Source of the DNA: JBEEOW01 sp041191405
GTDB lineage: Bacteria; Bacteroidota; Bacteroidia; Cytophagales; UBA9547
Direction of reading: 5' to 3'
Assembly: GCA_041191405.1 (NCBI GenBank)
Contig: JBEEOW010000001.1
Location: 1 to 64,000 of the forward strand
DNA: 64,000 nucleotides
Part shown: one piece after another, positions 61,127 to 64,000 of the stretch
How the letters are laid out: each line of letters starts with the position of its first letter
Numbering within the stretch: position 1 is the first letter of the stretch
Notes under the pieces: generated by a model
The model's database searches: none
The model's input: only the letters and a program-made list of their open reading frames with translations
What the model was told of the DNA's origin: nothing
Translations under genes and position numbers: made by a program

Positions 61127-62458
61127 GTGATTGAAAAGTTTTTAAATAATATTAAGCAAAATATTTCTAAAAATTTGCTGAAACCAAAAGTTCTAGTCGC
61201 TTTAAGTGGCGGCTTAGACTCTGTAGTGCTGTTGCATTTGGCCCAATTAGCACAATGGCAAATTATAGCTTGTCACTGTAATTTTGGTTTGAGAGGGGAG
61301 GAGTCAGATGGGGACGAAAATTTTGTTATAGATTTATGTGCAAATTTAGAGATAGAATTAGAAGTAATTCAGTTTGATACTTTATCAATTGCCCAAGAAA
61401 CGAATCAAAATAACATTCAAGCACTTGCAAGAGAGTTGCGATATGACTGGTTTAAATTATTGTTGAAAAAACATCAATTTGATTACATCGCCACCGCACA
61501 TCATGCTTCTGACCAGGCAGAAACAATTTTATATAACCTTGCCAAAGGTACAGGATTGAAAGGTTTAAGTGGAATTAAATTTGTTAATAAGCAAATAATT
61601 AGACCTTTACTTTTTGCTACAAGAGCTGAAATTTTAGAATATGCACACGCTAATAATTTAACTTGGAGAGAGGATTCGTCTAACAAAAAAGACAAGTATA
61701 AACGTAATTATATTCGTCAGCATATTTCGCCATTGATGCAAAATATCAATATCGGTTTTGAAAAACATATTTTGCAAACTTCATTGATAGTTCAACAAGC
61801 ACAAAGTTTGGTACAAGAAAAAATACATTGGTTCGAAGAGAATTTTGTATTTATTCATCCAAATTATTTGAAAATTGATTTGAATGAACTTTCGGAAAAA
61901 CCTTATTTTGAGTTGGTTATATTTGAATATTTAAATCAATTTGGTAAAATCAATGCCGAACAAATTGCAGATTTTAAAACCGCTATTATTGGCTCTAAAT
62001 GGCAAATTGGGGATTATACTTTGTGTAAAGACAGAGATTTGTTGTTTGTTTTAGAGTTAGATGCTGAAAAAGAAGATTTTACTATTGAAATAGAACTGAA
62101 AGAAGGTCTTTGGGATGTTGCAGACAAAGAATTGAAAATTGAAATTTTACCAATTGAATTATTCAAACCGGAACGAAACCCTAAAGTTGCTTGGTTATCA
62201 AAAGAATTGATTAATCAAAAAGTAATAATTACCAATAATTACCAATCAAAATCAATTAAACCATTGGGAATGAACGGTAAACAAAAACTTGTAAGCGATA
62301 TTTTAATTGATGCAAAAACGCCAGATTACCTGAAAAAACAGACATTAATTATGGAATTTAATTCCACTTTACTATGGGTAATTGGCTACAAACAAAGTGA
62401 TTTGTTTAAAGTAAAACCTGAGGATGAGGTAGTTGTAAGGGTGGAGGTTTTGGGGTGA
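61127..62458 (+). CDS. tilS: tRNA(Ile)-lysidine synthase
   Basis: This 443-residue enzyme converts cytidine-34 of tRNA(Ile2) to lysidine so that it reads AUA. The PP-loop is ALSGGLDSVVLLHLAQ (residues about 25-40). RELRYDWFKLLLKKHQFDYI and TAHHASDQAETILYNLAKGT follow. The TilS substrate-binding and C-terminal domains are present (KPLGMNGKQKLVSDILIDAK). The start codon is GTG at 61127; a TATCTTTA box lies 4 nt upstream, so the mRNA may lack a leader. Confidence 0.96.
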   Translation: MIEKFLNNIKQNISKNLLKPKVLVALSGGLDSVVLLHLAQLAQWQIIACHCNFGLRGEESDGDENFVIDLCANLEIELEVIQFDTLSIAQETNQNNIQALARELRYDWFKLLLKKHQFDYIATAHHASDQAETILYNLAKGTGLKGLSGIKFVNKQIIRPLLFATRAEILEYAHANNLTWREDSSNKKDKYKRNYIRQHISPLMQNINIGFEKHILQTSLIVQQAQSLVQEKIHWFEENFVFIHPNYLKIDLNELSEKPYFELVIFEYLNQFGKINAEQIADFKTAIIGSKWQIGDYTLCKDRDLLFVLELDAEKEDFTIEIELKEGLWDVADKELKIEILPIELFKPERNPKVAWLSKELINQKVIITNNYQSKSIKPLGMNGKQKLVSDILIDAKTPDYLKKQTLIMEFNSTLLWVIGYKQSDLFKVKPEDEVVVRVEVLG

Positions 62459-62467
62459 TTAATAATT

Positions 62468-62513
62468 AAGCCCCAAAGGGTCGACATATCATAGAGATGG
62501 GGGTAGACCTTCA
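62468..62513. repeat. Diverged GCCCTGAAAGGGC-type repeat
   Basis: AAGCCCCAAAGGGTCGA followed by AGAGATGGGGGTAGACC has the order of the block at 9519 (palindrome, then a GATGGG-type segment). It fills the gap between convergent tilS and a hypothetical gene. Confidence 0.5.
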
Positions 62514-62514
62514 A

Positions 62515-63162
62515 CTAATAGTTAATTTCTATTTTAGAAAGAATACCTTTTCCAAGAATTTCTTCTAATTTTTTATGAAAATTATTGACTTCTATTTCAA
62601 CTACTTCTGGTTCAATAAATACATAATAGCCAATGTAGTCTGTATCAATAAAAATACCCACATTATTAATAATCAAATCTGGTAATCTTATAATTTTTGA
62701 AAGATTATTTTTATCATTTTTATTTCCAAGTATAATTGAATGTTTTAGAGGTGTATTTAAAAACATTGTACGATTGCTCATTACTCCACTCCATTTTGTA
62801 CTATCGTAGTAGGAAAAGATTCTTTCTTTAATTGGATTTAAAATATTGAGATTAAATTTTTGAATTGAATCAGATTTTGATTGATTCCAATTATTTTCAA
62901 ATTTGAAACTTATTACAATACTATCTGGTTTGTTTAAAATTCCATTTCGATTATTTAATGGATTTAAGATTGTATTTATGAAAAAAGTATTGTAATATTT
63001 CAATTGAATTTCATTCTTAAAACTCTCTATTTTCCAATTAGTATTCTTGGTTACTTTTTTTAATTTAGTTTCAAAGTCCATTTGAACTTCATTTATATTG
63101 GATTGACCAAACACTAAAATATTATAACAAAGACAAAAGATAAGTGATATATTTATTTTCAT
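62515..63162 (-). CDS. Exported protein of unknown function
   Basis: The 215-residue protein has a signal peptide (LIFCLCYNILVFGQ) and no lipobox. It is rich in Asn, Ile and Lys. Possible structural stretches are NKPDSIVISFKFENNWNQ and LPDLIINNVGIFIDTDYIGY. I recognise no family and no catalytic motif. It is probably periplasmic or at the surface. It is flanked by repeats on both sides and is likely monocistronic. Confidence 0.6.
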   Translation of the reverse strand: MKINISLIFCLCYNILVFGQSNINEVQMDFETKLKKVTKNTNWKIESFKNEIQLKYYNTFFINTILNPLNNRNGILNKPDSIVISFKFENNWNQSKSDSIQKFNLNILNPIKERIFSYYDSTKWSGVMSNRTMFLNTPLKHSIILGNKNDKNNLSKIIRLPDLIINNVGIFIDTDYIGYYVFIEPEVVEIEVNNFHKKLEEILGKGILSKIEINY

Positions 63163-63218
63163 ATAAGTTGATTTTTAACATTTTAAATCTACATAATTTT
63201 TAACAACAATTAAAATTA

Positions 63219-63251
63219 AGACCTAACAGCTTTTAAAAACCTGTCAGGTCT
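63219..63251. repeat. AGACCT-type palindrome upstream of the porin gene
   Basis: An imperfect inverted repeat (AGACCTAACAG with CCTGTCAGGTCT around an A/T core) is related to the one at 22064. It lies between divergent genes, so it is unlikely to be a simple terminator. Confidence 0.6.
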
Positions 63252-63307
63252 TTAAAGAAATACCACATATTATTTATATTTTTGATGAATTTAATTTTCC
63301 AAAATTC

Positions 63308-64000
63308 ATGCGATTTAAAATTTCAAAATTAGATTTTCTAATACCTCTAATTCTGTTTGTAAACATTCAATTTACATCTGCACAAACCGATTCAACAGCT
63401 AAATTAAGTTTTACAGGCTATATTGAAACATATTTTTGTTATGATTTTGGTAATCCTCAAAATCATACACGACCTGCTTTTTTTTATAGCTTTAACAAAC
63501 ACAATGAGTTGAATTTGAATATTGGATTTATCAAAGCAAACTATATTTCAAGTAAAGTTAGAGCAAATTTAGCCTTGATGTCAGGCACTTATGCACAGTA
63601 TAATTTGTCGGCTGAAAATAACGTGATGCAACATGTTTTTGAAGCAAATGCAGGTTTTAAAATTTCAAAAAATCATAATTTTTGGTTTGATGCTGGTATT
63701 ATGCCATCGCACATTGGGTTTGAAAGTGCTATAGGTAAGGATTGCTGGAATTTAACACGTAGTATTTTGGCTGATAATTCGCCTTATTTTGAAACTGGTG
63801 CTAAAATTGGCTATACATCTAAAAATGAAAAACTATATTTTGCAGCATTGTATTTAAATGGCTGGCAAAGAATACAAAAAGTAGTTGGAAATCAAACACC
63901 TGCATTTGGAACACAAATTACTTACAAACCAAATGCAAAAACTACATTGAATTACTCAAATTATGTTGGAAACGAACAACCTGATTCAAATAAACTTTGG
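63308..64000 (+). CDS. Outer-membrane porin, BBP2/OmpL-like (3' end beyond the window)
   Basis: 231 codons are visible from an ATG at 63308. The signal peptide runs to FTSAQ (about residue 26). The mature part starts LSFTGYIETYFCYDFGNPQN, then alternating strands typical of the bbp2 beta-barrel family (NLNIGFIKANYISSKVRANL, FWFDAGIMPSHIGFESAIG). Porins of this kind form outer-membrane channels. The frame is open to the edge. The family call is by pattern and is moderately sure. Confidence 0.8.
   Translation, partial: MRFKISKLDFLIPLILFVNIQFTSAQTDSTAKLSFTGYIETYFCYDFGNPQNHTRPAFFYSFNKHNELNLNIGFIKANYISSKVRANLALMSGTYAQYNLSAENNVMQHVFEANAGFKISKNHNFWFDAGIMPSHIGFESAIGKDCWNLTRSILADNSPYFETGAKIGYTSKNEKLYFAALYLNGWQRIQKVVGNQTPAFGTQITYKPNAKTTLNYSNYVGNEQPDSNKLW

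Overview
The window is about 64 kb of AT-rich chromosome from a member of the Bacteroidota. The evidence is a type IX secretion (T9SS) plug-type lipoprotein, two cargo proteins with T9SS C-terminal sorting domains, two TonB-dependent receptors (one paired with a DUF4249 lipoprotein), an OstA-like protein, promoter boxes of the TAnnTTTG type, and a general lack of Shine-Dalgarno sequences. The genus cannot be fixed from the sequence alone. No rRNA, tRNA or CRISPR array was seen.

Layout. 0-3.4 kb: the end of an IS3-like element, a single-domain response regulator, and dnaB, whose Walker A motif is interrupted by a 309-residue intein. 3.4-15.7 kb: a large T9SS adhesin-like protein, an alkyltransferase-like protein, an exported superoxide dismutase-dtd-MazG-glycosyltransferase run, hslU, a fatty acid desaturase, a DegT aminotransferase, a GmhB-like phosphatase and protoporphyrinogen oxidase. 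16-25 kb: a TauE/SafE permease, an ammonium transporter, a DegP protease flanked by two copies of a REP-like element, a PD-(D/E)XK transposase-type nuclease, the T9SS plug-type protein and an ABC-F ATPase. 25-35 kb: an ArsR/AHSA1-VOC/DoxX operon with a likely self-operator, a YkgJ protein, a second T9SS cargo, a three-gene surface-glycan block, an amino acid permease and a lipoprotein of unknown role. 35-43 kb: a HEPN-like protein, a TonB receptor behind a DtxR-type box, a second TonB receptor with DUF4249, CvfB and AlkB. 43-49 kb: groES-groEL, a tandemly duplicated cytochrome/lipoprotein cluster with one decayed copy, Uma2, an acyltransferase, a DksA-like protein and ScpB. 49.9-64 kb: SbcC-SbcD, an LtaS-like sulfatase-fold enzyme, an XRE regulator, S4 and DUF493 proteins, LpxK, OstA, TilS, a hypothetical protein and the start of a porin.

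Most genes are housekeeping or envelope genes. The most unusual layer lies between them. At least eleven intergenic stretches are built of degenerate tandem heptamers: different core sequences share a strict 7-base period, and at two loci the heptamers are arranged as inverted arms. A second family, about 120 bp of paired hairpins containing TGAGCnnnGTCGAAG-type cores, occurs three times in full and once as a half. Other palindromic families (GCCCTGAAAGGGC-type, AGACCT-type and GTTGACAAGG-type) fill further gaps. Several genes carry a -7 box only 4-5 nt before the start codon, which suggests leaderless mRNAs. No clearly new defence or mobile system was found. The best candidates for new biology are the heptamer arrays, the REP-like elements, the inverted-repeat island at about 17.0 kb, and the groES and ArsR operators.
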